Positions 47,395 through 58,400 of a stretch of DNA of 64,000 bases are shown here, piece by piece. The stretch's first letter is position 1. Each line of letters starts with the position of its first letter. Source of the stretch: Paraspadella gotoi. Its lineage: Eukaryota; Chaetognatha. The notes beneath the pieces are model-generated. The model searched no databases, was not told the origin of the DNA, and saw only the letters and a list, made by a program, of their open reading frames with translations. The DNA lies in assembly GCA_051294375.1 (NCBI GenBank), contig CM119267.1:19005439-19069438 (forward strand), written 5' to 3'. Made by a program: the position numbers and the translations under genes.

Positions 47395-49122
47395 TATTTG
47401 GTTACAATAAATAAAAAATTGTAGAGATTTTTCGATCGTGTCGGTCTGACATCCCACCGCAAAAATGAGTTGAGGAATCCCGGCACGAACACGGATTCCC
47501 ATGAAGACACATTTTTGTCTAATTTCATGCTCGAGGAAAGAGAGAGAGAGAGAGAGAGAGAGAGNNNNNNNNNNNNNNNNNNNNNNNNNNNNNNNNNNNN
47601 NNNNNNNNNNNNNNNNNNNNNNNNNNNNNNNNNNNNNNNNNNNNNNNNNNNNNNNNNNNNNNNNNNNNNNNNNNNNNNNNNNNNNNNNNNNNNNNNNNNN
47701 NNNNNNNNNNNNNNNNNNNNNNNNNNNNNNNNNNNNNNNNNNNNNNNNNNNNNNNNNNNNNNNNNNNNNNNNNNNNNNNNNNNNNNNNNNNNNNNNNNNN
47801 NNNNNNNNNNNNNNNNNNNNNNNNNNNNNNNNATTCCAGAGTCAGTCCTCCTGCCAAGGATTCTCGATCCCGTGTCACGCGACAGAGAGGGAGAGAGAGA
47901 GAGACAGAGAAGAAAAGGAGGAAGACGAAGAGGAAAGGGAGACGCAAGAAGAAGAGGAAGAGGAGGATGCACGGGTGCCGACGGGTGGGCCCTCAACTTT
48001 GACCCATCCCACGGAATTCGACCCAAAAAAAAAAAGTCGACATCGAGGCTCAAAAGACGAAGAAGACTTTTTCGATCCTGAAAGAGATTTTATTTTTTAT
48101 AATCATTTCGATCCGGACGCCGAAAAAGTTAAAGATTTTTGTCCGGAAATGTGGATTTCAATTCGCCGGAAGATTCGCGTCGGGTTTCCTCAACGTAGTT
48201 CGGTAAATGGAATTCGTTTCTAAAAGGTGAGAAGGGGAACTTAATGCGAGGGANNNNNNNNNNNNNNNNNNNNNNNNNNNNNNNNNNNNNNNNNNNNNNN
48301 NNNNNNNNNNNNNNNNNNNNNNNNNNNNNNNNNNNNNNNNNNNNNNNNNNNNNNNNNNNNNNNNNNNNNNNNNNNNNNNNNNNNNNNNNNNNNNNNNNNN
48401 NNNNNNNNNNNNNNNNNNNNNNNNNNNNNNNNNNNNNNNNNNNNNNNNNNNNNNNNNNNNNNNNNNNNNNNNNNNNNNNNNNNNNNNNNNNNNNNNNNNN
48501 NNNNNNNNNNNNNNNNNNNNNNNNNNNNNNNNNNNNNNNNNNNNNNNNNNNNNNNNNNNNNNNNNNNNNNNNNNNNNNNNNNNNNNNNNNNNNNNNNNNN
48601 NNNNNNNNNNNNNNNNNNNNNNNNNNNNNNNNNNNNNNNNNNNNNNNNNNNNNNNNNNNNNNNNNNNNNNNNNNNNNNNNNNNNNNNNNNNNNNNNNNNN
48701 NNNNNNNNNNNNNNNNNNNNNNNNNNNNNNNNNNNNNNNNNNNNNNNNNNNNNNNNNNNNNNNNNNNNNNNNNNNNNNNNNNNNNNNNNNNNNNNNNNNN
48801 NNNNNNNNNNNNNNNNNNNNNNNNNNNNNNNNNNNNNNNNNNAAAGTATCGAGTGAGTGTTTTTTACATTTTTCTCCATCCATGTTTCTAACCCGCGGGT
48901 GTGGTGCATAATAAGTCGTGACATAAACAAATAAAACAAAACTTACTTTAACAAACAAAAAAAAAACAATAAACCTAAGTTAAACGCCTGAAGTGCATAA
49001 TAAGTCGTGATATAAACAAATAAAACAAAACTTACTTTAACAAACAAACCAAAAAAAACAATAAACCTAAGTTAAACGCCTAAAGTTTCTCCCTTTTCGA
49101 GTTTTCGCCCGATTTTTTAAGC
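47395..49122 (+). repeat. Clean block with N gaps, duplicated at 55170-57800
   Basis: Shared landmarks with 55170-57800: AATAAAAAATTGTAGAGATT, ACACGGATTCCCATG, TCAACTTTGACCCA, GAAAGAGATTTTATTTTT, GCATAATAAGTC. N gaps at 47565-47832 and 48254-48842 are bridged in the other copy. An open frame at 47833-48223 is acidic, with two frames equally open, so coding status is undecided. Confidence 0.7.
48904..49084. repeat. 89-bp tandem duplication
   Basis: GTGCATAATAAGTCGTGA through TAAACCTAAGTTAAACGCCT occurs twice head to tail (starts 48904 and 48993). The noisy counterpart near 57666 has one copy only. Confidence 0.8.
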
Positions 49123-49147
49123 NNNNNNNNNNNNNNNNNNNNNNNNN

Positions 49148-52100
49148 TTGTTTGAATAAATGCCGCTGTTTCTCTGCCAGCAAAAAAATCATTCCTGCCA
49201 TTGAAAATCCCCTTTAATATTTTTAGTAAAATAGTCCTGCCAACAGAAATTAATCCTGCTGTAGAAAAAAATCGTGCTAATAAGATTTTCCTTGGAATTT
49301 TGTTTAAAAAATGTACTGTTTGCCTTGCCAGCAAAAAGTCATTTCCTGCATGAAAAATCCCCTTTAATATTTTTAGTAAAAATTGTCCTGCCAACAGGAA
49401 TTATTCCTTGCTGTGAGAACCAAAATCCTGCCAAAAAGATTTCCTAAGATTTTAGTTGAAAAATGACTGTTCCTCCGGCCAGCAAAAAATCATATCCCTG
49501 CCCATTGAAAATTCGCCCTTTAATATTTTAGTTTAAAATTAGAGTCCCTTACAACAGGAATATTCCTGCTCGTTGTGATTGAGAAAAAAATCCTGGCCAA
49601 AAAGATTTCCTAAGATGTTTTTGAAAAATGAGCACGTCCTGTTCCTGCCAGCACAACAATTTTCAGTTCCTCTCCTCTAATGTTGAAAATCCCCATTCAT
49701 TTTAATATTTTTAGTCGTGTTTAAAATAGTTCTAGCACCCAAAGGAATTATTTTCCGTGTCTGCTGTGATGAAAATAAAATTCTACCTGCCAAAAATAGA
49801 TTTTCCTAAAGATTTTTGTATTTTATTTTGAAAATATAGGCACCACTGTTCCTGGCAACGCAAAAATATTTCTTTCCTGCCATGAAAAATCACCCCCTTT
49901 AAATATAATTTAGTTATCTTAAAAATATCCTGCCAACAGGAATTATTCCTGGCTGTGTGAGAACAAATATCTGCCAAAAAGAGATTTTCCTAAGATTTGG
50001 AGAGTGGTTGAAATAGCATGACCTCTTGTATTTCCTTTTTAGCCAGCAAAAAATCATTCCTAGCCTTTGATTAAAAATCCCCTTTAATTATTTTTTAGTA
50101 AATAGTCTACAACAGGGAATTATTCGTAGCTGTGAGAAAAATAATTCTGTCCAAAAAGATTTCCTAAGATTTTGTTTGTAAAAATGACTGTTCCTGCCAG
50201 CAAAAAATCATTCCCTTGCCATAAAAATCCACCCTTAATATTTTTAGTAGCTAAAATACGCTCCTGCAACACGGAATATATTCCTGCTTGTGGACGTAAA
50301 AAAAATCCTGCCAAAAAAGATATCCTAAGATTTTGTTTGAAAATATGACTGTTCCTGCCAACAAAAAATCATTCCTGCCTTTATGAAAAATTCCCTTTAT
50401 ATTTTTAGTGTAAAATAGTTCCTTGCACCAGAAATTAATCCTGCTGTGATGAAAAATAATCCTGCTAATTAAAGATTTCCTTGGATTTTTGTATTTGAAA
50501 AAATGACTGTTCCTGCCAGCAAACAAGTCATTCTGCCCATGAAAATTTTCCCTTTAATATTGTTGTAAAATAGTCCTGCAAACAGGAATATATTCCTGCT
50601 GTGATGAAACAAAATCCTGCCAAAAAGATTCCTAAAGATATATGTTTGAAAAAATGGACTGTTCCTGCCAGCAAAAAATCATTTTTTCCTGCCTCATGAA
50701 AAAATTCCCTATTAATATTTTTAGTAAATAGTCCTGCCAACAGGAAATTATTCTGCTCTGTGAGAAAAAAATCCTGCCAAAAAGATTTTCCTAAGGTTTG
50801 TTTGAAAAATGACTGTTCCTGGCCAGCTAAAAATCAATTACCTGCTATGAAAAATCCCCTTTAATATTTAGTGTAAATAGTCCTGCTCAACAAGAAATAT
50901 ATTTCGGGTGCTGTGAGAAAAAATCCTGCCAAAATAGATTTTTTCCTCAGATTTTGTTTGAATAAATATGACTGTTTCCTTCGCCAACAATAAAAATCAT
51001 TCCTGCCAGAAAAATCCCCTTTAATATTTTTAGTAAAAATAGTCCTGCCAACAGAAATTAATTTCATGCTGTGAGAAAAAATCCTACTAATATAAGATTT
51101 CCTTGGATTTTTGTTTGGAAAAATGACTGTTCCTGCACAGCAAAAAGTCATTCCTGCCATGGAAAAATCTCCCTTTAAATATTTTTTTAGTTAAAATAGT
51201 CCTGCCAACAGGAATTATTCCTGCTGTTGGAGAATAAATAATTCCCTGCCAAGAAAATAGATTTCCTAAGATTTTGTTGAAAAATGACTGTTCCTGCCTC
51301 AGCAAATCATTCTTCTGCCATTGTACCATCCCCTTTAAATTTTTAGTTTAATAGTCCTGCCAACAGAAAATATTCCTGCTGTTTGGAGGAAAAAAATCCT
51401 TGCCAAAGATTTCCTAAGGATTTCTTGTGTGTGAAAAATGACTGTTTTGCCAAGCCAAAAAGATCATTCTCTTGCCATGAATAATCCCCTTATATTTTAG
51501 AAAAAGTCCGCAACAGAGAAATTAATCCTGCTGTGAGAATAAAACCGCTAAAGTATTTCATTGGATTTTGTTTGAAAATGACTGTTTCCTGCCAGCAAAA
51601 AATCATTCTCTGCATGAAAAATCCCCTTTAACTATGTTTAGTAAATAGGTCCTGCAACTGGAATTAATTAATCCTTTTTCTGTGTAGATAAAAAATCCAT
51701 GCTAATAAGATTTTCCTTGGAATTTTTTTTTGTAAAAATGACGTGTTTCCTGCCAGCAAAAAAGTTATTCCTGCATTGAAAAAATTCCCCTTTAATATTT
51801 TTAGTAAAATAGTCCTTGCCAACTTGAAAATTAAATCCTGCTTGTAAGAAAAGAAATCCTGACTAATAAGACTTCCAATTCTTTTTTTGTTTTCAATCCT
51901 TGCCAAGAGTCTCAATCCTGCTGTAAAAATAGTCCCTTGTTAGTACCAATCAAAAAAAAAGACGGTTCCTGCCATTTTATATATTCAATCCTGCTTAGTG
52001 GTGAATAATATATTCCCCGTGAATTTACCAATCAGAGTGATCCTGCCAGTTCCTGCTATTCATTTTTTCCGAGAAATTCGTAGGTTTTTTTTTTTACTCC

Positions 52101-52165
52101 TAATCCTTGCCCAATTCTTGACCCATAATATTTCCTGCCACCTCGAGGCAGAAAACCCGAAAGAC
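49148..52165 (+). repeat. Satellite-like array of about 150-160 bp units
   Basis: Roughly 18 head-to-tail units. Each contains GACTGTTCCTGCCAGCAAAA, a CATTCCTGCCATGAAAAATC phrase, CCCCTTTAATATTTTTAG, and CAACAGGAATTATTCCTGCT followed by AATCCTGCCAAAAAGATTTC. CAGGAATTATTCCTG is itself palindromic. Units vary by many small indels, consistent with raw-read noise over a homogeneous array. It starts after the 25-N run at 49123-49147 and decays before 52200. No coding. Confidence 0.85.
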
Positions 52166-52179
52166 CTTAACCTTTTCAA

Positions 52180-54367
52180 AAACTGTTCTTGCCTGATTTA
52201 TTCGTCTTTTGGGCGAAAATCAGCGACGTCGAAGTTCGTAGAAGAGTTGCGGCATGAGGAAAAAGGCGAGCCAGTTTCCCTCGGCCAGAAAGGGGCTGCA
52301 TTTGACGGGAGGATTCTTATTGGCATCTGCGGATGAATAGCGAGATGGAAATCGATGGGGAATTTGGATGAGACGTGTGGAAGGTATTAGGAACGTGACC
52401 ATATTGTTTTAATTATTTAAATTACAAAATCAGCATTTTTTCGTGTAACGTCCGAACAGCGATTGATATGCCGCAAGTTTATAATAAAGTCTGACTTGTG
52501 TCTCACCGGCACATGATAGAGAGGAAAAAAAAAAGCGTTATCTGAGTCAAGTCCCCGTGGAAGTCGCCTCAATTACCTTTAAAAATGAGCATTTAAACTA
52601 ACCTTTTAAAACGTACATTTTATAAATCTTATTTTCTCCCATTACAATCGAGGCTCTTTTGTTCGTAAACTGGAGTCTTATCTCGCGTCCCCACCTACAT
52701 CCGACTGGCGTATTGGCACTTCCTTCTTCGCAATTGGCGCTCCTCGGGTAATCTTTACGCTGAACGACGACGACGACGCGTCCGATGATTCACGGCTTCC
52801 CTCCATCTTGGTCGACATGTCTCCTCCTCATCTGCTCCTTGTTGTCGATTCCAAACGTCGTTAGTTATTAGCACTGTGAACGAAAGAACAGTCGACATAT
52901 GTTGTTTGACAGAAGAACAGTTGGTCATTCGACGAAAAGATTAAGATAAAAAAAAACAAAGTTAAAAAAAGTTGATAAAAAAACATACAAACATAATGGT
53001 TAAAAATCGTGACATTTTTGATCAAGTTTTAAAAACGATCGCTCGGAGACTAATGCGAGTCAGAAAGGCTTCCCGTGAATTTTTAATAAATATAGAAATA
53101 AAAATAAAACTCGTTATAACTGCACACTCACTCCTCTCCTCTCTCCGAGACTAGATGAAATTCGAAGTCTGCGCCCCGCCGGACCGAAAATCGGCTTGGT
53201 GCCGAGTTAGCATCCGGGGCCCCTTAGTTCCGGCTACCGTCGAGAAAAACCACCGACTCTTCCCTGTCGATCGAGGGAGGAAAACATCGCGGTCGTAGAT
53301 TGATAGAACAGAGAAGGCGACTCTGATGTTAAGAGAGACCACGGTTGTGTCTGCTTTTTTTGACTTTTTTATTATAAGATTTAAAGATTAAAAGTTTCTG
53401 TTTTTTTTTTGTGTGTTTCTGCTGTTTTTTGCGCTGATAAAAGACTTGATTATATGTTCATGTATTATTTTCTTAAGTTGTGTGTTTGTTTGTTGTTTGT
53501 AATAACAAAAACTTTTCCTTCGTTTAAGTTATTTATAATGTTACTTTCTTCGTATCTGTTATGTTAATATTATTTTTTTAATGTGTGATATATTTTTACC
53601 TTTCAAAATTAAACTAATTATATGATGAACCAAAACTATTGACTCCATTCACAAAACGCTCTCGTTTTCGGTTCCATAGTCAATTGACACGTGTAATGAG
53701 TGAAATACGTTCATTATTTAGGTTTCAATGACATACAAATAATATTTAAAACAAAATCCCGTCCCCTATATTTTTGTCTATATTGCGCAACCCCTTTGTC
53801 CAGCCCGCCTTGGACCCCCCGCTTCCAGACTATTCCTCGCACATAACGAATTCCACTTTTCATTCTGATTTCCAAGTAATCATTCTTATCTTCCTTCTTT
53901 TCTTATCTGTATGGAGGACTAACAAAGAAAAAGTTGACTTTTGTTGGCCTCAAATCAGAAAAAAGAAGGCTCTGTTGTATGGTCCGCTTTAAGAGAGAGT
54001 CGGGGTCCGGCCGCCAGGGATGAATAATAGATAACGGAAAATCGACGCTTGATCCTGCACGCGGCAACCGGATGTACTGAGGTTAAACGTTCATTTAAAG
54101 AGGTACTTATTGCGCAATATACGGCCGCTTATGGAATGGTTTATCGAGTGCATGAGGCGGCTTTTCATAAAAAGAAGGAAATTGCCCGAAGATTTACGAT
54201 AGAGAGTCGTTTGTCGTTTTTATAATTTCTTCATTCAAAACAATATGACTTACCTTACTCAAAAGTTAAGTGAATTACTTCGGCGACTTTGGAACGAACA
54301 TTCCGGCTTCCACGAAGTAAGCTGATCATCATACTCTGGCCGTTGGATCTGAGATCCCAGCATTAGT
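52180..54367 (-). pseudogene. Inverted, frame-broken copy of the TIR-gene exons
   Basis: On the minus strand, three exon-like segments match the TIR gene at 58.3-60.3 kb: about 54254-54367 (first TIR exon, donor side intact), 52695-52871 (second) and 52180-52325 (third, truncated where the satellite begins). Small insertions break every frame, for example in the ISYSW motif region. Intronic sequence is copied too, with the same noise, which points to read error or misplacement more than to gene decay. It could still be a true inverted paralogue. Confidence 0.7.
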
Positions 54368-54379
54368 GAAAATTCAGGA

Positions 54380-55169
54380 AAAGCTTTTCTCTGGGTCTCT
54401 ACGAATGACCTGCGAAATCGGTTTAACGTAGTCTCTTTTTAATACTATCATTTTTTCTATTATTTTAAATCAACATATTCTTTAACGTAGTCGGATTTAC
54501 ACTTATCAGGCTTAGGGTTTCCAAACGCAATCTCGGCAATACACAAAACACAATACCCGCGCGCGTCCTAGAAAAATAAATAACAAAAAAAAAACTTGGG
54601 TAAGAAAAAAAAGAAGAAAAAAATCCAGGGCAAAGTTAACCTACGAAATTTTTATCAACTTTTTTTTTTTTGTTCTCGTGACGCTCACCTCGGCGCTTCC
54701 GCTCCATTTTCCTTGCGCGCGCTTCCTCTTCTTTTCTCCATATCTTTCCCTCCTCTCTCTTCGTCTCTTGCTCGTCAATACTGATTGGCTCGCCTTTTGG
54801 TGTATGGGTCCGCTCGGCTCCCTGGCTCGGATCGACCATTTTGCACCAATATTTAGTGACCGAAAAAGCAGTGGACAAAACGGTGAAATAATAATAGTTA
54901 ATCTAACGCAGATCTTTATTTTTGATATACAGAAATTTTGTATCAAAGGGAAGTTTACCTTTTGTGTAAAATTTAGAGACAGAAAAAAAAATATAAAAGA
55001 AATGAGAGTCCCAGTAAAAAAAAAGAGAAATTAAGAAATAGTGGTAGAGAGAACATAGGAGATTTTCGCAAAAATTAAAAAAGAAACCCAAAAAAAGCCG
55101 TTTTTTTTTCCTTTTGCGCCCTAAAATGGCGTCGCCGGCGGAAAATACAAAGGCGGATGAATCGGCACC
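54380..55169. other. Continuation of the inverted repeat, no gene
   Basis: 54580-54720 is the reverse complement of 57985-58140. 55030-55169 is a direct match to 57860-57965. The piece therefore switches orientation within a few hundred bases. CCTAAAATGGCGTCGCCG, a possible start-codon context, occurs near 55120 and again near 57910. Confidence 0.5.
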
Positions 55170-58061
55170 GGAAATGAATTTGGTTACAAAATAAATAAAA
55201 AATTGTAGAGATTTTTCGATTCGTGTTCGGTCTGACATTCCCCACCGCCAACAAAATGAGTTTGAGGACTCTCAAACTAAGGCTCCGTGTAAGTCTGACT
55301 GAAATCTAGGTAAGTAAGACGGGGTGAAATGGTTGGGAAAGGAAAATATAATGCTAAGCGGCCTAAATCGCGCGGTAAAAAAAATTGGTCAACAGAGACG
55401 ATACAGGAGAGGCCCGGACGGTAGCGAGAAAGAGGAGGAAAAAGCGTGAATGAAAAAACCTAAACCCGCTGGACCTCGAGCCTGGGATCTCGGGAGGCAG
55501 GCGGGAGCCGCAGAGGCTATGAGAGAAATGATGAGGGACAAACGCGTTCGCATGATGGCGAAACCCTATTTCGGTTCTTTTCTGCGAGGAATCCCGCGCA
55601 CGGAACACGGATTCCCATGGAACACACATTTCTGTCTAATTTCATGCGCGAGCGAAAGAGAGAGAGAGAGACCGACGAGATTGAGCCAGAGAGAGACAGA
55701 GCGAGACTGAAGAGAAGAGAGAGTGACGAAGAGACGACTGACCCTGAGCAGAGAGAGAGAGAGAGAGGAGAAAGTAAAATAAGTAAGGAAAAACAGGAAA
55801 GAGAAGGAAGTGATACTGTAGTTCTGATTGCCTTTAAGACATGACTCTTAAACGTACTTTTTTAACCACACGATTCTCAACATTGACCTAAAACACATCA
55901 TCTATAAAATAATGCAATCCGCTTTTATTTTGCCGCTGCTACCGACCTCCATTCCAGAGTCACGTCCTTCATCCTGCCAATGGATGTCTCCGGATCCGGG
56001 TCACCGCAGACACAGAGGCGACGAGACGATAGAGAGACAGAGGACGTGGAAAACTATCAAGAAGGAAGACGAAGAGGAAAGGGAGACGGCAAGAAGAAGC
56101 AGCGGCAGAGGCAGGAGCATGCACGCACTGCGTGCCGCACGGTGGCGCCCTCAACTTTGACCCACATCCCACGAAATCCGACCCAAATAATAAGAACAGT
56201 CGACCATCGAGGCCCTCAAAAGACGAGAGAAGCACTTTTTACGATCCTGAAAGAGATTTTATTTTTCTATAATTCATTTCGATCCGGACGCCCGAGGAAA
56301 GTTAAAGCATTTTTGTCCGGAAATGTGGAAATTTTAAATTCTCCTGGAAGATCTCCCGCGTCGGTGTTTCCTCAACCGGCTCCAGTCGCGTAAATGGGAG
56401 ATTCGTCTAAAAGGTTGAGCAAGGGGAACTTAATGTCGAGGTGCATTTTTTAGTTAAGAGTTGTCTGAGATTGCATTATTTATGTTTATGTCAATAAAAA
56501 TAGTTGGTCGTTGTCCGGTCTCGTCGATTGTTGCTCGCATCCTCGTTAGAAGTTTACAATGCAGAAAAACCAAGCGAAAATAAGAGAAACAAATTGATAA
56601 TTATTGTTGCGAGACGCTTAATACACAAACGAACGACGACGAAACGACAAGACTAGGAAAGAGAGAAAGGATAAAGAGGACGACGCATGTCTATGTAAAA
56701 ATGTAACGATTAATTGGCATCATAAATGAAAATGAAACTCAAAATAATCGATTAAAAAGAGAGCATACAATAGATATGTCAAATACCCTAAACATTAAAC
56801 ATTCCCCGAACAGTAAAACGCCGGAGAAAAGAAGGTCGACAGCGAAAACGACATCCGAGCGCTCCGTTGACGACAACAACGACGAGAAAAACGCACGACG
56901 ACGACGTCGGACGACAAACAAACGACGACGAATTCCTCAAAGCAATCGATACTGACCCGAAACTTAAGCGCCAAATCGAGTGCCGAGTTATACGAAATGA
57001 AAAGAGCGGACAAGAAAATGGTGCTGAGAGAAAGAAAAGCCAATAGAGTACGAGGAGCAATACCTTTGATAATAACATAGATATTAGAAATAATAAAAAC
57101 ACTTGAAGGACATAAGAATCATTAAGGACATAAATATAGAAATAATAAAAACCTTGAAGACATAAGGTACAAGATATACAATATACTCACGTATACATAC
57201 GGTAAAACAGAGAGTTAAAATAAAATGAATTAAATCTTATACAGAGATTAAACTATAAAATTATATAATAGAACGTTTTAAGTTTTCATGGATGTTAGAA
57301 AACTAAAGAACTATAAATGACGGTGGTCGTCAAGTTCAAATATTGTTATAAACATTCCTAATTAGTGGCCTACTAGGAGGTAAAAATGTGAACACAAGTT
57401 TATACAAAAAAAAATGACGTAAATGTAAATACAACGTTAAACTGTCGTTCCGTCATCTCGATCTTTGCCCCGCAGAATCCGTTTTCCTACTACTAAAATT
57501 TGAAACAAGCTTTTTTTTCCCTTTCGGATATGTTTTTCCCATTCGCGTGACTCTATCTCTGATTTAGGCTCTTGATCGAGTAAAAGTATCGAGCTGAGTT
57601 GTTTTTACCATTTTTCTTCATTCCATCGAGTTGCAACAAGTGTCGTTTCTAACCCGGCGGTTGGTGCGCATAATAAGTCCTGAATATAAACAAATAAAAC
57701 CAAAAACTGACTTTAACAAACCAAAAAAAAAAAAACAATAAAACCTAAGTTAAACGCCCTGAAGTTTCTCCCTTTTCGCAGTTTTCGCCACGATTTTTTA
57801 AGCCGAAAATCTCCAGCCACCATTTTCTTTTTTTTTTTCCTGGACCCATGTTAATTTTCTGCAAAAATAAAAAAGAAACCCAAAAAAAGCCGTTTTTTTT
57901 CTCTTGCGCCTAAAATGGCGTCGCCGCCGCGAAAATACAAAGCGGATGAAATCGGCACCGCGAAATGAAAAAAGAAGCCGCATGAATGCGGAGCCGAGGT
58001 GAGCGTCACGAGAACAAACAAAAAAAAAAAGTTGATAAAAAATTCGGTTAACTTTGCCTGT
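55170..58061 (+). repeat. Noisy, N-free copy of 47395-49122
   Basis: Reads through both N gaps of the clean block, with indels throughout, and ends at the 25-N run 58062-58086. 56400-57580, which covers the larger gap, is AT-rich with GAC-type triplets near 56820-56930 and holds no recognisable gene. Confidence 0.7.
57915..57998 (+). CDS. Candidate first coding exon of the TIR gene (noisy sequence)
   Basis: AAAATGGCG gives a start codon at 57915 in good context, about 375 bp before the first certain TIR exon. A GAGGTGAGC donor is seen at 57997-58002. The related copy near 55125 gives a better open frame (MASPAENTKADESAPEM). In the 57.9-kb copy apparent one-base errors introduce a stop. The exon is plausible by position only; frame and exact end are uncertain. 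Confidence 0.3.
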
Positions 58062-58289
58062 NNNNNNNNNNNNNNNNNNNNNNNNNCCTGGATTTTTTTC
58101 TTCTTTTTTTTACCCAAGTTTTTTTTGTTATTTATTTTTCTAGACGCGCGCGGGTATGTGTTTGTTGTTTGCAAGGTTTCGCGTTTAGTAAAATCCAACT
58201 AAAAACCTAAAATATGTTGTATTTTAAAATATAAAAATAGAAAAAATAGTATTAAAAAGAGACTCGTTAACCGATTCGCGTCATTTCAG

Positions 58290-58400
58290 GACCCAACATC
58301 TAATGCAGGATCCAGATCCAACGGCCGAGTGATGATCAGCTACTCGTGGAAGCCGGAATGTTCGTCCAAAGTCGCCGAAGTAATTCACTTACTTTTGAAG
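58290..58400 (+). CDS. TIR exon A: first strand and helix
   Basis: Acceptor GTCATTTCAG before 58290, donor GTAAGTC after 58400. 37 codons in phase 0. GRVMISYSWKPECSSKVAEV carries the TIR box 1 signature (F/ISYS-W) followed by the first amphipathic helix, ending HLLLK at the exon edge. Confidence 0.85.

Noticed and set aside
47833-48223. Acidic open frame (EEDFFDPERDF and onward)
   Set aside because: A second frame is equally open, the noisy duplicate keeps neither, and there is no family match.
47501-48223. Frames that span N runs
   Set aside because: Open only because Ns have no stops; applies to all similar frames in the window.
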